Shown here: positions 1 to 9,410 of the stretch, in pieces | Layout: each line of letters starts with the position of its first letter | Numbering within the stretch: the stretch's first letter is position 1 | Origin: Maridesulfovibrio hydrothermalis AM13 = DSM 14728 | GTDB taxonomy: Bacteria > Desulfobacterota > Desulfovibrionia > Desulfovibrionales > Desulfovibrionaceae | Direction: 5' to 3' | NCBI RefSeq assembly: GCF_000331025.1 | Contig: NC_020055.1 | Span: 1,105,870-1,169,869, forward strand | Length of the DNA stretch: 64,000 nucleotides | Program-made: the position numbers and the translations under genes | Notes under the pieces: generated by a model | Told to the model about the DNA's origin: nothing | The model's database searches: none | The model's input: the letters and a program-made list of their open reading frames with translations, nothing else

Positions 1-56
1 GCTGTAGATCCTGTAGGACCACCTCCTGCAATAATGACATCAAATTTACCGGACAC
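1..56 (-). CDS. FAD-dependent oxidoreductase, geranylgeranyl-reductase type (5' end only)
   Basis: Only the first 18 codons lie in the window; the gene runs off the left edge. Read on the minus strand from a GTG at 54-56, the peptide is VSGKFDVIIAGGGPTGSTA. It holds the GxGPxG dinucleotide-binding turn that opens FAD reductases of the geranylgeranyl-reductase/halogenase type. An AGGAG ribosome site sits 5 nt upstream of the GTG, which supports the start. It is divergent from the HAD gene at 169. The Rossmann motif is seen directly; the subfamily is a guess from the short GGGPTGS signature, and other FAD monooxygenases share it. Confidence 0.6.
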   Translation of the reverse strand, partial: MSGKFDVIIAGGGPTGST

Positions 57-168
57 TTGGACTCCTGAGAATATTTTAATAAGCGGAATATGTGCTTGAT
101 TTAAGTTAGATTTTAATAACGTGTGAAACACACTTGGGCAAGCAAGACCATACGAAAGATATCGGAAA

Positions 169-837
169 ATGAAAAAAATAGAAGCAATAGTATTTGATTT
201 TGATGGGACATTAGCTGAATTAACCATTGATTTCAGCGATATGAAAAGAAAACTTAAGGCTCTGGGCAGTGCTTTTATGGACCCGTTGCCGGATAAAGAT
301 GAGCTTCCGGCCCTTGAATGGGTTGATTATATGGCAGACTGCCTTTCAAATGATGATCCTGATCTGGGCAAAGAGTTTCATACCCGTTGCAGATTTTTGA
401 TTATCAGTATGGAGCTTGAAGCCGCGCGTACAGGTAACCTGTTTCCTTTTACCTGTGAGGTGTTGAACGGACTGGGTGAATCCGGTATTAAAACCGGTGT
501 TATCACCCGTAATACAGGTTCAGCTGTACGGGAGATGGTCCCTGATATTGATAAAATTTCCGGTTGCTTTCTTTCCCGCGAAGATGTGGAAAATGTGAAA
601 CCGCATCCGGATCATCTTTTCAAGGCTCTAGAGATGATTGGTGTTTCCGCTACCAGTTCACTTATGGTAGGAGATCATCACATTGATATAGAAACCGGAA
701 AACGTGCCGGAACTATGACCGCAGGTGTTGCAACCGGCAGAGTTTCAATTGATGAGCTTAACAAAGCAGATCCAGATTTTGTGGCAGCGGATTGTGCGGA
801 GCTGATAAAAATTTTGAAAAATAAAAATTTATTATAA
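169..837 (+). CDS. HAD-superfamily hydrolase (phosphoglycolate phosphatase-like)
   Basis: This 222-aa cytoplasmic phosphatase has all the HAD motifs. Motif I is DFDGTL near residue 11, with the nucleophile and acid aspartates. Motif II is the Thr in VITRNTG near residue 110. Motif III is the Lys in VKPHPD, and motif IV is MVGDHHID near residue 166. The alpha-helical cap between motifs I and II fits subfamily I, as in phosphoglycolate phosphatase and beta-phosphoglucomutase. The substrate cannot be read from the sequence. The gene stands alone, followed by a good hairpin terminator at 854-892. Only a weak ribosome site (CGG) precedes the ATG, but no better start is available. Confidence 0.85.
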   Translation: MKKIEAIVFDFDGTLAELTIDFSDMKRKLKALGSAFMDPLPDKDELPALEWVDYMADCLSNDDPDLGKEFHTRCRFLIISMELEAARTGNLFPFTCEVLNGLGESGIKTGVITRNTGSAVREMVPDIDKISGCFLSREDVENVKPHPDHLFKALEMIGVSATSSLMVGDHHIDIETGKRAGTMTAGVATGRVSIDELNKADPDFVAADCAELIKILKNKNLL

Positions 838-853
838 AAAAAATGTACTATTG

Positions 854-892
854 CACCCGCTGCCGGCATCAGCTGACAGCGGGTGTTTTTTT
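854..892 (+). terminator. Rho-independent terminator of the HAD gene
   Basis: A perfect 9-bp stem, CACCCGCTG (854-862) with CAGCGGGTG (877-885), encloses a 14-nt loop and is followed by seven Ts. The T run reaches the stop codon of the convergent DUF362 gene (891). An A-rich tract on the other side suggests it may also work for that gene. Confidence 0.85.
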
Positions 893-1994
893 AAATAGTA
901 ATCAGCTTGTAGTTACGTGATCCAAGTCCTATTTCTTCAGCATATTTAAGTCCGAAGCAGTCAGGACATTCAGGGGAGAGAGATTTGAATTTATCATCAC
1001 CTTGAGTAAGTCCGTCCGGAAGCCGGCTAGGGTACAGGGGCGGAGCTGCGTTAATCATATCAAGTGAAGCCTGATCAATGGCTACCGGATCAGAGGATAT
1101 CATGATTCCTAAATCAGGGCATACCGGAGCATCACTATAGCCGTGACAGTCACAGTCAGGGGTAATATTCATCAAAAAGTTGATGTGCATGGCAGGACGC
1201 TTAAGGTTATCCAGAATAGCTTTGTTGTATTCAACAAGACGTTTTGTGAATTCATCAACATCTTTTTTCCAGTCAATAATGATCGCGCCATATCTGCATG
1301 ATAAAAAACAGCGACCGCATCCACTGCAATTGCCATTCATTATTACACGTCCATCATCATCCAGATCCAAAGCACTTGCCGCGCACTCAGTGATACATAC
1401 GCCGCACCCGGTGCATTTTTCAGGTTTTAGCTTGGGGCCGGTGGAAAGGTGAATATGCATTTTACCTTTTTTGGAGGCGCAGCCCATACCTACGTTTTTT
1501 ATAGCTCCTCCGTAACCGGCAAGGCCATGCCCTTTAACATGGTTCAGTGTAACCAGCATGTCAGCTTCCATAAACATGCCGCCTACATATGCTTCAGAAA
1601 TATGATTTCCGGCATATGGAACAGTTATTTCATATTCTCCTCTAAGGCCGTCAGCGAACATAACCGGAGCACCGATGACATTAGGATCGTAGCCATGACG
1701 CGCTGCAAGCAACCCGTGCGAAACAGATTCACCACGATCACCAACGTATAATGTGCTGGTATCTGTAAAAAAAGGTTTGGCTCCGGCTTTTTTTAAAAAG
1801 TCCACAATAGGGCGCAAATTCAGAGCATTCAAATATGCTGTATTGCCGCTTTCGCCAAAGTGAACTTTCAAAGCAACCATATTTCCGGAGTCGATAATCG
1901 CATTCATGCCTGACTGTTTCAGCAGTTTTTTCATTTTGAGTGCATGAGGTGATTTCCGGCTGGTGCGTAAATTCCAAAAATATACTTTTGACAT
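891..1994 (-). CDS. DUF362 protein with two [4Fe-4S] ferredoxin motifs
   Basis: The 367-aa protein consists of a DUF362 domain interrupted near residues 190-240 by a bacterial ferredoxin insert with CTGCGVCITEC and CSGCGRCFLSC, enough to bind two [4Fe-4S] clusters. DUF362 proteins with ferredoxin inserts are common in anaerobes, and their reaction is not established, so the role is left open as probable electron transfer. The ATG at 1994 follows an AGAGGT ribosome site at a 7-nt distance. There is no signal peptide or membrane segment, so it is predicted to be cytoplasmic. It is transcribed alone: ilvD upstream ends behind its own large inverted repeat. Confidence 0.85.
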   Translation of the reverse strand: MSKVYFWNLRTSRKSPHALKMKKLLKQSGMNAIIDSGNMVALKVHFGESGNTAYLNALNLRPIVDFLKKAGAKPFFTDTSTLYVGDRGESVSHGLLAARHGYDPNVIGAPVMFADGLRGEYEITVPYAGNHISEAYVGGMFMEADMLVTLNHVKGHGLAGYGGAIKNVGMGCASKKGKMHIHLSTGPKLKPEKCTGCGVCITECAASALDLDDDGRVIMNGNCSGCGRCFLSCRYGAIIIDWKKDVDEFTKRLVEYNKAILDNLKRPAMHINFLMNITPDCDCHGYSDAPVCPDLGIMISSDPVAIDQASLDMINAAPPLYPSRLPDGLTQGDDKFKSLSPECPDCFGLKYAEEIGLGSRNYKLITI

Positions 1995-2024
1995 AAATTA
2001 TACCTCTTTAAATGGGAGCTTCCG

Positions 2025-2125
2025 ACGGTCTGGCATGGCGTTAGGCAGGATAGCGAAGAAGATGCATCCGGCGGCTTAAACCCTTTTTTTAAAGAAGGTT
2101 TAAGAATCCCAAAACTTTTAATAAG
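2025..2125. repeat. Degenerate intergenic repeat module
   Basis: This gene-free stretch carries CCGGCGG, then AAACC and GGTTT arms around T/A tracts, then AAGAATCCCAAAA. The last motif reappears at about 4091 in the ilvD upstream region, and CCGGCGGCCC-like cores appear near 27600 and 31196. It looks like a diverged dispersed non-coding repeat. No protein is supported here. Confidence 0.4.
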
Positions 2126-2208
2126 TTCAAAATATAGCTAGCTTGGAAGTTTGTCTATTTATAAAAAGTGGGAATAATTTTTCAAAGAGAAAAATTTTTA
2201 AAAAGCAG

Positions 2209-2282
2209 AATCTGGAGAGGAAAATATTTTACCGGCCTGTGCGGAAAAGCGGGCTTGGCAGAAAAGTTTTCCTCTCCAGATT
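2209..2282 (-). terminator. Large inverted repeat 3' of ilvD, probable terminator
   Basis: A perfect 16-bp inverted repeat, AATCTGGAGAGGAAAA (2209-2224) with its complement at 2267-2282, encloses 42 nt. In the ilvD direction the second arm is followed after a few bases by a T-rich stretch. It lies just behind the ilvD stop. The loop is unusually long for an intrinsic terminator, so it could instead be a mobile-repeat remnant. Confidence 0.55.
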
Positions 2283-2306
2283 TTAAAGAGTCTACTGGAT
2301 GGTATG

Positions 2307-3974
2307 CTATTTTTTATAAACAGCACCGGTAGATGCTGAAGTAACATTCTGGCTGTATCTTTTAAGGAATGCTGTGGGCATTTCTTTTTCTACAGGTTTG
2401 AATGCCGCTTTGCGGCTTGCGATTTCGTCAGCATCAAGGAGTACGTTGATAGAGCGTCCGGGGATATCAATTTCAATCTTATCTCCGGTCTGGACTATGC
2501 CTATGGTTCCGCCGGATGCAGCTTCAGGTGAAATGTGTCCTATTGCAGCTCCGCGTGTTCCGCCGCTGAATCGTCCGTCAGTGACGAGTGCAACGTCAGC
2601 TCCGAGTCCCATGCCTGCGATGGCCGATGTGGGGGTGAGCATTTCGCGCATACCGGGGCCGCCTTTTGGTCCTTCATAGAGGATAACAACCGCATCGCCT
2701 TTTACAATTTCGTTTCCAAGGATCGCTTCGACTGCCTCCTCTTCAGAATTGTATACTTTGGCGGTGGATGTACGTTTCATCATTTCCGGTGCAACTGCGG
2801 ACTGTTTAACTACACATCCGTCTTCAGCAATATTACCGAAAAGAACTGCAATACCGCCTTCCCTGCTGTAGGGATCGGATACCGGACGTACTATTTCGTG
2901 ATCTTTTACTGAAGCATTAAGTGCTTTAATATTTTCACCGACAGTTTTTCCGGTAACGGTAAGTGCATCCAATTCAATGCGGTCTTCTTTGGAGAGTTCA
3001 GCCATGACCGCCTGAATTCCGCCTGCATCATGCAGATCCTGAATATGATGCGGACCGGCCGGTGAGAGTTTGCACAGGTTAGGGGTGCTGCGGCTGATTT
3101 TATCAAAAATTGTGAGATCTAGTTTAAGCTCTGCTTCATTGAAAATAGCGGGCAGATGCAGCACGGTGTTAGTGGAGCATCCCAAAGCCATATCCATCGT
3201 TACTGCATTTTTAAGGCTTTTTTCGGTAACGATATCGCGTGGTCGGATATCTTTTTCAAGCAGGGTCATGATCTGAGTTCCCGCACTTTTTGCAAGGCGG
3301 ATACGGTCAGCCATGACAGCGGGGATGGTTCCGTTGCCGGGCAGAGCAAGCCCTATAGTTTCGGACAGACAGTTCATGGAGTTTGCTGTGAACATACCGG
3401 AACAGGAGCCGCAGGTGGGGCATGCGCTCTGTTCAAGTTCGGAAAGTTCATCTTCGTTCATATTGCCTGCTTTAACTTGACCTACTCCTTCGAAAACGGT
3501 GATCAGGTCGACCTTTTTGCCGTCTTTCTTTCCAGCCAGCATCGGACCGCCACTGATAACTATTGTGGGAATATTCAGGCGAAGTGCCGCCATGAGCATG
3601 CCGGGCACAATTTTATCACAGTTGGGGATCAGCACCAGTGCATCAAATGGATGAGCTGTAGCCATTATTTCAATGGAATCAGCAATTATTTCACGGCTGG
3701 GCAGAGAGTAGCGCATACCCGCATGGTTCATGGCCAGTCCGTCACAGACACCGATAGCTGGAAATTCCATAGGCACACCGCCGGCAAGACGCACTCCGTC
3801 TTTTACTGCGCGGGTGATAGTGTGCAGGTGCACGTGACCGGGAATGATTTCATTAGCTGAGTTACAGATACCGATAAGCGGCCTGCTTACTTCGTCAGGA
3901 GAAAGGCCCAGTGCGTAGAGTAAAGAGCGGTGTGGTGCTTTTTCCAGCCCGCTTGTCATTTTTTTACTTCTCAT
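2307..3974 (-). CDS. ilvD: Dihydroxy-acid dehydratase
   Basis: IlvD dehydrates 2,3-dihydroxy-isovalerate and 2,3-dihydroxy-3-methylvalerate to 2-oxo acids in valine, isoleucine and pantothenate synthesis. It is an Fe-S enzyme. The cluster-binding signatures NCDKIVPGM and [19 protein letters not shown] are present, as is the family C-terminal region with [20 protein letters not shown]. The frame is open 43 codons further upstream, but the ATG at 3974 has a GAGGA ribosome site 7 nt away and gives 555 aa, the usual family length. The upstream extension shows no homology-like sequence. The gene stands alone; its 3' flank holds a 16-bp inverted repeat. Confidence 0.97.
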   Translation of the reverse strand: MRSKKMTSGLEKAPHRSLLYALGLSPDEVSRPLIGICNSANEIIPGHVHLHTITRAVKDGVRLAGGVPMEFPAIGVCDGLAMNHAGMRYSLPSREIIADSIEIMATAHPFDALVLIPNCDKIVPGMLMAALRLNIPTIVISGGPMLAGKKDGKKVDLITVFEGVGQVKAGNMNEDELSELEQSACPTCGSCSGMFTANSMNCLSETIGLALPGNGTIPAVMADRIRLAKSAGTQIMTLLEKDIRPRDIVTEKSLKNAVTMDMALGCSTNTVLHLPAIFNEAELKLDLTIFDKISRSTPNLCKLSPAGPHHIQDLHDAGGIQAVMAELSKEDRIELDALTVTGKTVGENIKALNASVKDHEIVRPVSDPYSREGGIAVLFGNIAEDGCVVKQSAVAPEMMKRTSTAKVYNSEEEAVEAILGNEIVKGDAVVILYEGPKGGPGMREMLTPTSAIAGMGLGADVALVTDGRFSGGTRGAAIGHISPEAASGGTIGIVQTGDKIEIDIPGRSINVLLDADEIASRKAAFKPVEKEMPTAFLKRYSQNVTSASTGAVYKK

Positions 3975-4165
3975 TAGTAAGTCCTCATAATTTGGGATGG
4001 GTCCGCATGGGATAGCTGGATATGGCTTTTCGGCTGCGCTATCCTTTAAAGAGTTGCGGAATACGGAAAACCGCCTGTTCAGGGGATAATGCAAGAATCC
4101 CAAAATCTTTTAGTTAGGGTTATTGAACTGAGCCTTACAGGGCTGCCGGAGATAGGAATATAATA

Positions 4166-5047
4166 TTAATTCTTAACAGCTACAAAACTGCTTAGCATTC
4201 CGATTATGGTGACTGTTCCGACCAGAGCAGCACACTGTTCAACGGGCAGGAAATTCAGCTTCATAAACAGCGGCGGAAAATTCAAAATGTCAGAAAAGAA
4301 TTGCTGCGCAGCGTAGAGTGAACCAAGTGCGATTGAGCTTCCTGAGAAGCCAAGCAGTGCTCCTCCGGTCAAGAGCGGAAGTCTGATGAACCAGCGTTTT
4401 GCGCCAACCAGATATAATATTTCTATTTCATCATGACGGGTCATTAATGACAGACGCATGGTGTTGCCGACTACCAGCGCAACGACCAGTCCCAGAAATC
4501 CGATTATGGGCCAGACAATTGATTGAGTCAGGTTAATCCAGCCCCTTGCCAGATCAATCTGTAAAGGATTGTAATGAACCTTGTCCACAAAGGGAAGTCC
4601 CTTTAACTCGCGCAGAAGTTCAGTTGCCCATCTTTCATTTTTTACTCCGGGTTCAACGGAGAATGAGAGTAGAGCTGTCGGGGGTAATGGATTGCGGTTT
4701 TTGCCCAGCCATGAAAAATCATCCGAATCACTAAGTGCTTCAGAAAGTTGCTTGAGAGCCTCTTCGGGGGTGAAGGTGCGAATATCTTTCAGTCCTTCAA
4801 TATTTTTTAGGTCAGCCCATTGTTTTTCAACGTCAGTCAGCGGGGTTTCAGTTTTCCAGAATATCTGGATTTCCACCTGTCCACGGCTTTTGAGGAGTTC
4901 CTGATTGACGTTGTGTAAAGTTATCATAAAAAGACCGGCCATAAGCGAAACCATAGTCACAGCAATGAGCGTGAAAAGGTTAGCCCAAGGGTGCAAACCC
5001 AAATCGCGGATACCTCGCCCTGTAAGTCTGAAAAATAATGAAATCAT
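4166..5047 (-). CDS. ftsX: Cell-division permease-like protein FtsX
   Basis: FtsX is the membrane half of the FtsEX complex, which at the septum transmits ATP hydrolysis to periplasmic peptidoglycan hydrolases. The 293-aa protein shows the expected plan: a short cytoplasmic N terminus, TM1 near residues 20-44, an extracytoplasmic loop of about 130 residues, then three TM helices (near 175-195, 222-245 and 265-290). The motif TRHDEIEILYLVGA between TM2 and TM3 is typical. Its ATG overlaps the ftsE stop (ATGA), so the two are translationally coupled. Overall length and topology match the family. Confidence 0.93.
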   Translation of the reverse strand: MISLFFRLTGRGIRDLGLHPWANLFTLIAVTMVSLMAGLFMITLHNVNQELLKSRGQVEIQIFWKTETPLTDVEKQWADLKNIEGLKDIRTFTPEEALKQLSEALSDSDDFSWLGKNRNPLPPTALLSFSVEPGVKNERWATELLRELKGLPFVDKVHYNPLQIDLARGWINLTQSIVWPIIGFLGLVVALVVGNTMRLSLMTRHDEIEILYLVGAKRWFIRLPLLTGGALLGFSGSSIALGSLYAAQQFFSDILNFPPLFMKLNFLPVEQCAALVGTVTIIGMLSSFVAVKN

Positions 5048-5730
5048 GGGCGCAGCTCCGAAAGGATATGAGCAGGCGGCTCACAAAGTTTTCCATCTTC
5101 AAGGTGGATAATTTTTGCCTCCGGCACGCAGCGCAGAATTTCCCGGCTGTGGGTTGCCATTACCACCGTTGTGCCGTGAGTATTGAACTGTTTAAAAACA
5201 TCCATGAGATGCATGGATAGTTCAAAATCCAGATTGCCGGTAGGTTCATCGGCGAGAATCAGTTTAGGGTTGACCACCATTGCTCTTGCAATGGCTACCC
5301 TTTGCTGTTCACCACCGGAAAGTCTTTGGCATTTGGTGTAGCTTTTATTTTCAAGACCTAGTGCGCGGATGATTGCCCGTACTCTTTTATCAATAGTTGA
5401 TTTAGGCATGCTTCTGACCGTCAGGGCCAGAGATACATTTTCATACACAGACCGGTTGGGCAGAATTTTAAAATCCTGAAAAACAACTCCCAGATCGCGG
5501 CGCAGCATGGGAATATGCTTACGTTTGATGTTGTGAAGTTTATATCCGGCGACCGTAGCCTGTCCCCGGGAAACCGGTAGTGCGCCGTATAACAGACGCA
5601 TGAGAGTTGTCTTGCCTGCGCCGGAATGTCCGGTCAGGAAAACAAAATCTCCTTTCTCAATATGCAGGGAGATATCTTTCAATGCCCAGTTGGAGCCGAA
5701 ATTGTATGATAGGCGACTTAGCCGGATCAT
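5044..5730 (-). CDS. ftsE: Cell-division ATP-binding protein FtsE
   Basis: FtsE is the cytoplasmic ABC ATPase partner of FtsX. The 228-aa sequence has Walker [10 protein letters not shown] near residue 34, the Q-loop [16 protein letters not shown] (FtsE-specific spacing), the signature [14 protein letters not shown], Walker [12 protein letters not shown] and the H-loop Thr-His near residue 193. An AGGT ribosome site precedes the ATG at 5730. It is the second gene of a small operon: lipoprotein (20 nt upstream), ftsE, ftsX. Confidence 0.95.
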   Translation of the reverse strand: MIRLSRLSYNFGSNWALKDISLHIEKGDFVFLTGHSGAGKTTLMRLLYGALPVSRGQATVAGYKLHNIKRKHIPMLRRDLGVVFQDFKILPNRSVYENVSLALTVRSMPKSTIDKRVRAIIRALGLENKSYTKCQRLSGGEQQRVAIARAMVVNPKLILADEPTGNLDFELSMHLMDVFKQFNTHGTTVVMATHSREILRCVPEAKIIHLEDGKLCEPPAHILSELRP

Positions 5731-5750
5731 TTATTACCTATGAAAATTAT

Positions 5751-6104
5751 CTAAAATTTTACGTTAAGTTTCTGCCCGCCGGAAGTGGTGCAGGAACCGG
5801 TTCCGCCGGCAGTAAACTCTTTAACGGAGTCATTCATTTCAAAGTTGCAATTCATGCTCAGACCGTCATTGCTGTAAAGAGTGACGGTCTTTTCTTTGAA
5901 CTTCATTTCTCCTTTGAAAAGCGTCCCGTCAGGCATTTCAGCTTTAATGGCGAATGTTCTAAGTCCGCGATGTTCGAATGCAGACATCTGAGCCGGTCCC
6001 AGATTATTACCTTTACTGGAGATAAGATCTCCATTCATTGTGACAGGAGCACAGGCAGCAGCACTAAGAAGCAGTATGGTCAGAATCAGGAATCTATAGA
6101 TCAT
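5751..6104 (-). CDS. Small predicted lipoprotein upstream of ftsEX
   Basis: The function of this 117-aa protein is not recognised. The N terminus is a short signal peptide ending LLLSAAAC, which fits a type II (lipoprotein) cleavage site at Cys18 although the -3 residue is Ala rather than Leu. The remainder is a predicted beta-rich domain with a second conserved-looking Cys pair (near residues 86 and 105), and may form a disulfide in the periplasm. A strong GAGGAG site lies 8 nt before the ATG. It sits 20 nt upstream of ftsE in the same direction, so it is probably co-transcribed with the division genes. Whether it works with FtsEX is unknown. Confidence 0.7.
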   Translation of the reverse strand: MIYRFLILTILLLSAAACAPVTMNGDLISSKGNNLGPAQMSAFEHRGLRTFAIKAEMPDGTLFKGEMKFKEKTVTLYSNDGLSMNCNFEMNDSVKEFTAGGTGSCTTSGGQKLNVKF

Positions 6105-6432
6105 TATTAATCTCCTCGCTTGAGGTTGTAGCAGGGGTACGGCTCATTTGCAAAAACTTAAGCTGTTGAAACTCTAAATTAGGTTAACGGCTTAATAAAA
6201 GAGGTAGAAAGTATGATGGATAGCATAGAGTGATTTACCTCTTTCACGTTTTCTATTAGGTTCATGTGTAGAGCACGGACCGGAGTAACACTTCTGATAA
6301 AATTAATGGCAACAGAGTGCCGCAATTAAAATTCAGGTTATCAAGGGGTTGAACTCCCTTGCTTCGGGAAGAGTCTTAAGCAGCGTCGATGGCCGAGGGA
6401 GTAATGTTTAACTCAAGCAGCAGGAAAGAGAT
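6105..6432 (+). other. Gene-free leader upstream of the aminotransferase
   Basis: No ORF is supported in these 328 bases. They contain a 9-bp perfect inverted repeat, AAAGAGGTA (6198-6206) with TACCTCTTT (6236-6244), and a 7-bp pair ACTCCCT/AGGGAGT flanking about 35 nt just before the start of the next gene. The second pair could fold the leader near the ribosome site. No known riboswitch consensus was recognised. Confidence 0.4.
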
Positions 6433-7608
6433 ATGAAAATTTCTGAAAGACTTATGAGAGCAAAACCGTCCGCAACTCTGGCAGTAAATGCCAAAGCGCA
6501 GGAATTGCGCGCCCAGGGTAAGGAAATTGTAAGCCTTGCAGTCGGTGAACCTGATTTCCAGACCCCGCAGCATGTTTGTGATGCCATGAAAAAGGCTGTT
6601 GATGAAGGTTTCACCCGCTATACACCGGTTCCGGGTATTCCTGAACTGCGTAAAGCTGTGGCTGGTTATTACGGTAATTTTTACGGAGTAAATGCCGGCA
6701 TGGACAATACAATTGTCAGCAATGGTGGTAAACACTCCCTGTATAATCTTTTTATGGCTCTTATTGATCCGGGTGATGAAGTACTTATTCCAGCTCCTTA
6801 CTGGGTAAGCTACCCTGCAATGGTTGAGCTGGCAGAAGGTAAACCGGTTATCGTTCCCACAAGCCCTGAGTCCGGATTTCTTGCTGAGGTTAAAGATCTT
6901 GAAGCGGCTTGTACTGACAAGACCAAACTGCTTATTCTTAATACTCCTTCCAATCCGACCGGCGGTCATTATCCGCAGGCGCATCTGGATGAGATTGCCA
7001 ACTGGGCTAAGAGTAAAGGTATTTTCATTATATCTGATGAAGTGTATGACCGTCTTGTTTACACGCCTGCGGACTACTCAACTCTTTCTAATTTCTGGGA
7101 AAAGAATCCTGAAGATGTTGCAATTGTCGGCGCGCTTTCAAAAAGTTTCTGCATGACCGGATGGCGTATCGGAACCACTCTTGCTCATCCTGACCTTGTA
7201 AAGGCGATGGTCAAAATTCAGGGTCAGTCCACTTCCAATGTGAACTCTATGGCTCAGAAAGCGGCACTTGCAGCATTTGAGGGGCCTTGGACTCTTATTG
7301 ATGAAATGAAAGTGGCCTTCCAGAGACGCAGAGATCTGGCTTATGAAATAATTTCTTCATGGCCGGGCGTAATTTGTCCTAAACCTGACGGAGCCTTCTA
7401 TCTCTTTCCGGTTCTGGATACATTCTTCGATGAAGAAACACCTGATTCAGCTTCTATGTGTACCAAAATTCTGGAAGAAGCCGGGGTTGCCCTTGTGCCC
7501 GGTTCTGCTTTCGGAGATGACCGCTGCATCCGTTTTTCCTACGCACTTGATGATGAAATTCTCAAAAAGTCGTTGGAAAAAATTGGTAATGTGTTGATGA
7601 AAAAATAA
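6433..7608 (+). CDS. Class I aminotransferase (aspartate aminotransferase type)
   Basis: The 391-aa PLP enzyme of fold type I most resembles bacterial Ib aspartate/prephenate aminotransferases, which interconvert aspartate and oxaloacetate. Visible signatures are the N-terminal SLAVGEPDFQTP, the PLP-phosphate turn SNGGKHSLYNL, NTPSNPTGG, SDEVYDRLVY, and the Schiff-base lysine in ALSKSFCMTGWRIG near residue 236. The final Arg that binds the substrate carboxylate is in CIRFSYA. A GAAAGAGAT ribosome site precedes the ATG. The gene is followed by a weak hairpin and pgi. Exact substrate range cannot be fixed from the sequence. Confidence 0.92.
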   Translation: MKISERLMRAKPSATLAVNAKAQELRAQGKEIVSLAVGEPDFQTPQHVCDAMKKAVDEGFTRYTPVPGIPELRKAVAGYYGNFYGVNAGMDNTIVSNGGKHSLYNLFMALIDPGDEVLIPAPYWVSYPAMVELAEGKPVIVPTSPESGFLAEVKDLEAACTDKTKLLILNTPSNPTGGHYPQAHLDEIANWAKSKGIFIISDEVYDRLVYTPADYSTLSNFWEKNPEDVAIVGALSKSFCMTGWRIGTTLAHPDLVKAMVKIQGQSTSNVNSMAQKAALAAFEGPWTLIDEMKVAFQRRRDLAYEIISSWPGVICPKPDGAFYLFPVLDTFFDEETPDSASMCTKILEEAGVALVPGSAFGDDRCIRFSYALDDEILKKSLEKIGNVLMKK

Positions 7609-7650
7609 AAATTACGTAAATATAGTCATATTTGATACTGACACTATATT

Positions 7651-7687
7651 CCTCTCCCGGAAGTGTTAATATTTTCGGGAGAGGTTT
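7651..7687 (+). terminator. Hairpin between aminotransferase gene and pgi
   Basis: CCTCTCCCG (7651-7659) pairs with CGGGAGAGG (7676-7684) across a 16-nt loop, followed by only three Ts. It may be a weak terminator or processing site, so partial read-through into pgi is possible. Confidence 0.45.
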
Positions 7688-7714
7688 ATGAACCCATAAT
7701 ACTGGAGATCGAAT

Positions 7715-9058
7715 ATGGCTGCTAACATTCTGGACTGGACTGACAGTTGGTTTGAAAAGCTTGATTCTGAATCAAAAGCTGATTCAGCAGGCAGTATAGC
7801 CGCAAAATTCAGCGGAGAGGTGGCTGATGGTAAATTACCATTTTGCTCTATGCCTTTCATGGCTGAACTTATGCACGATCTGGATGGTCTTGAAGATTAT
7901 GTAAAAAGTTTTGACCATATGCTTCTGCTTGGGATCGGTGGGTCCGCCCTCGGGGCAAGAGCACTTCAAAAAGCATTTTTCCCGCAGCAGGATCAACCCT
8001 GCCACGATGGACCGTGGCTTTGGATAGCGGATAATGTCTGCTCCAAAACCCTTGATTCCTATCTCACAAAATTACCTCTTGAAAAAACTCTGGTTGCAGT
8101 TGTTTCCAAATCCGGCGGAACAATTGAAACCATCAGTCAGTATTTTCTGATCCGCGAAAAGCTTCAGCAGGAACTCGGAGATAACTGGAACCGGAATACT
8201 CTTTTCGTTACCGATAAAGAAAAAGGTTTTCTGCGTGAACAGGCAGATGAACTTTCTATCCGTACACTCGAAGTTCCTGACAACCTCGGCGGCAGATATT
8301 CTATTCTTTCCGCTGTGGGCCTCCTTCCGGCGATGTTCATGGGTATTGACTACCGGGCACTTGTGGAAGGGGCGGCAGAGGTCTTTTCACCTCTTGCAGC
8401 GCCAGATCTCAACGCAGACAGCCTTGTGAATCACCCCTCATTTAAGTTGGCCTGCTGGAGTGCTGCACTTATGGAGAAGGGTTTTAATGAATTGATTTTC
8501 TTTTCCTACATTCCGCAATGGGCTTGTTTCGGACAGTGGTTTGCTCAGCTTTGGGCTGAAAGTCTGGGCAAAGACGGCAAAGGAAGTCAGCCTCTACCGG
8601 CTACGGGGGCAACTGATCAGCACTCAGTCAATCAGATGTTTCTTGACGGGCCGCGTAACAAGGCATGCCTTTTCCTGACCTGCCCGTCTTTGCCTGAAGG
8701 GCAGCCTTTTCCGGAAAATATTCCAGATAATTTTTCCTACCTTAAAGGAAAGAGTTTCGGCGAGCTTATCCATGCCGAAGGACTTGGAACCAAGATGGCT
8801 CTTTCAGCCAATAATGTGCCGCTTGTAGAAATGCAGATGTCATCTGACAGCGAAGAGTCCGCCGGTCGACTGATGGGATTGCTCATGGCTGCAACAATCT
8901 TTACCGGCTGGCTTATCGATATTAATCCTGTTGATCAGCCTGCTGTGGAAATGGGCAAACTGCTCGCCAAAGCAAGACTTGGTGCATCTGGGTTGCAGGA
9001 TGAAAAAGACAATCTGAACGCGTTTTTAAATACCAGACGTGAAGAACAGGATTTTTAA
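7715..9058 (+). CDS. pgi: Glucose-6-phosphate isomerase
   Basis: Pgi interconverts glucose-6-phosphate and fructose-6-phosphate. At 447 aa it is of the shorter bacterial type. The first SIS domain begins at LLGIGGSALGAR near residue 70, and SKSGGTIET near 135 forms the sugar-phosphate loop. LGGRYSILSAVGLLP near 188 and the ATDQHS segment near 305 are typical active-site blocks. The ATG at 7715 has a GGAG site 7 nt upstream. A terminator hairpin follows at 9086. Confidence 0.93.
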   Translation: MAANILDWTDSWFEKLDSESKADSAGSIAAKFSGEVADGKLPFCSMPFMAELMHDLDGLEDYVKSFDHMLLLGIGGSALGARALQKAFFPQQDQPCHDGPWLWIADNVCSKTLDSYLTKLPLEKTLVAVVSKSGGTIETISQYFLIREKLQQELGDNWNRNTLFVTDKEKGFLREQADELSIRTLEVPDNLGGRYSILSAVGLLPAMFMGIDYRALVEGAAEVFSPLAAPDLNADSLVNHPSFKLACWSAALMEKGFNELIFFSYIPQWACFGQWFAQLWAESLGKDGKGSQPLPATGATDQHSVNQMFLDGPRNKACLFLTCPSLPEGQPFPENIPDNFSYLKGKSFGELIHAEGLGTKMALSANNVPLVEMQMSSDSEESAGRLMGLLMAATIFTGWLIDINPVDQPAVEMGKLLAKARLGASGLQDEKDNLNAFLNTRREEQDF

Positions 9059-9085
9059 TTCAGAAGCAGATTCTGTTTCTTAACG

Positions 9086-9124
9086 AATCGGTCATCTAAT
9101 ATTTAGATGGCCGATTTGCTTTTG
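9086..9124 (+). terminator. Terminator of pgi
   Basis: AATCGGTCATCTA (9086-9098) pairs with TAGATGGCCGATT (9104-9116) with one G-T wobble and a 5-nt loop, followed by the T-rich TGCTTTT. Confidence 0.65.
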
Positions 9125-9410
9125 TGAGAGAAGGCTTATAAGTTATGATGCCTCCGTCGGTCGAAGGGGAAACGCTTTAGCCCGGGGGATTAAGTTGAGT
9201 TGCAATCGGATTGCATTTTTTCACAAGAGATTAATCAGATCCATTTATAAATTTTGAGGGAATATTTAATTTTTTAATTATATATGGACGGTATCGGCTG
9301 CTGGTTTGTAATAAAAGTTCGCCGTAATATTTTTTTTGGCATACTCACTCAAAAAAAGGTTCCCCTCTCCGGTTTCTGAAAGGCAGCCGGAGGACAGCCG
9401 GAGGCATCAT
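9125..9410 (+). other. Gene-free region before the sensor kinase
   Basis: No ORF is supported in this AT-rich stretch. The only visible structure is a direct repeat of AGCCGGAGG (9385-9393 and 9396-9404); the second copy is the ribosome site of the kinase gene. No sigma54 -24/-12 pair was found, although the partner regulator is a sigma54 activator. Confidence 0.35.

Noticed and set aside
3975-4103. 43-codon upstream extension of ilvD
   Set aside because: The ATG at 3974 has a GAGGA site and gives the family length; the extension lacks any ribosome site and looks non-coding.
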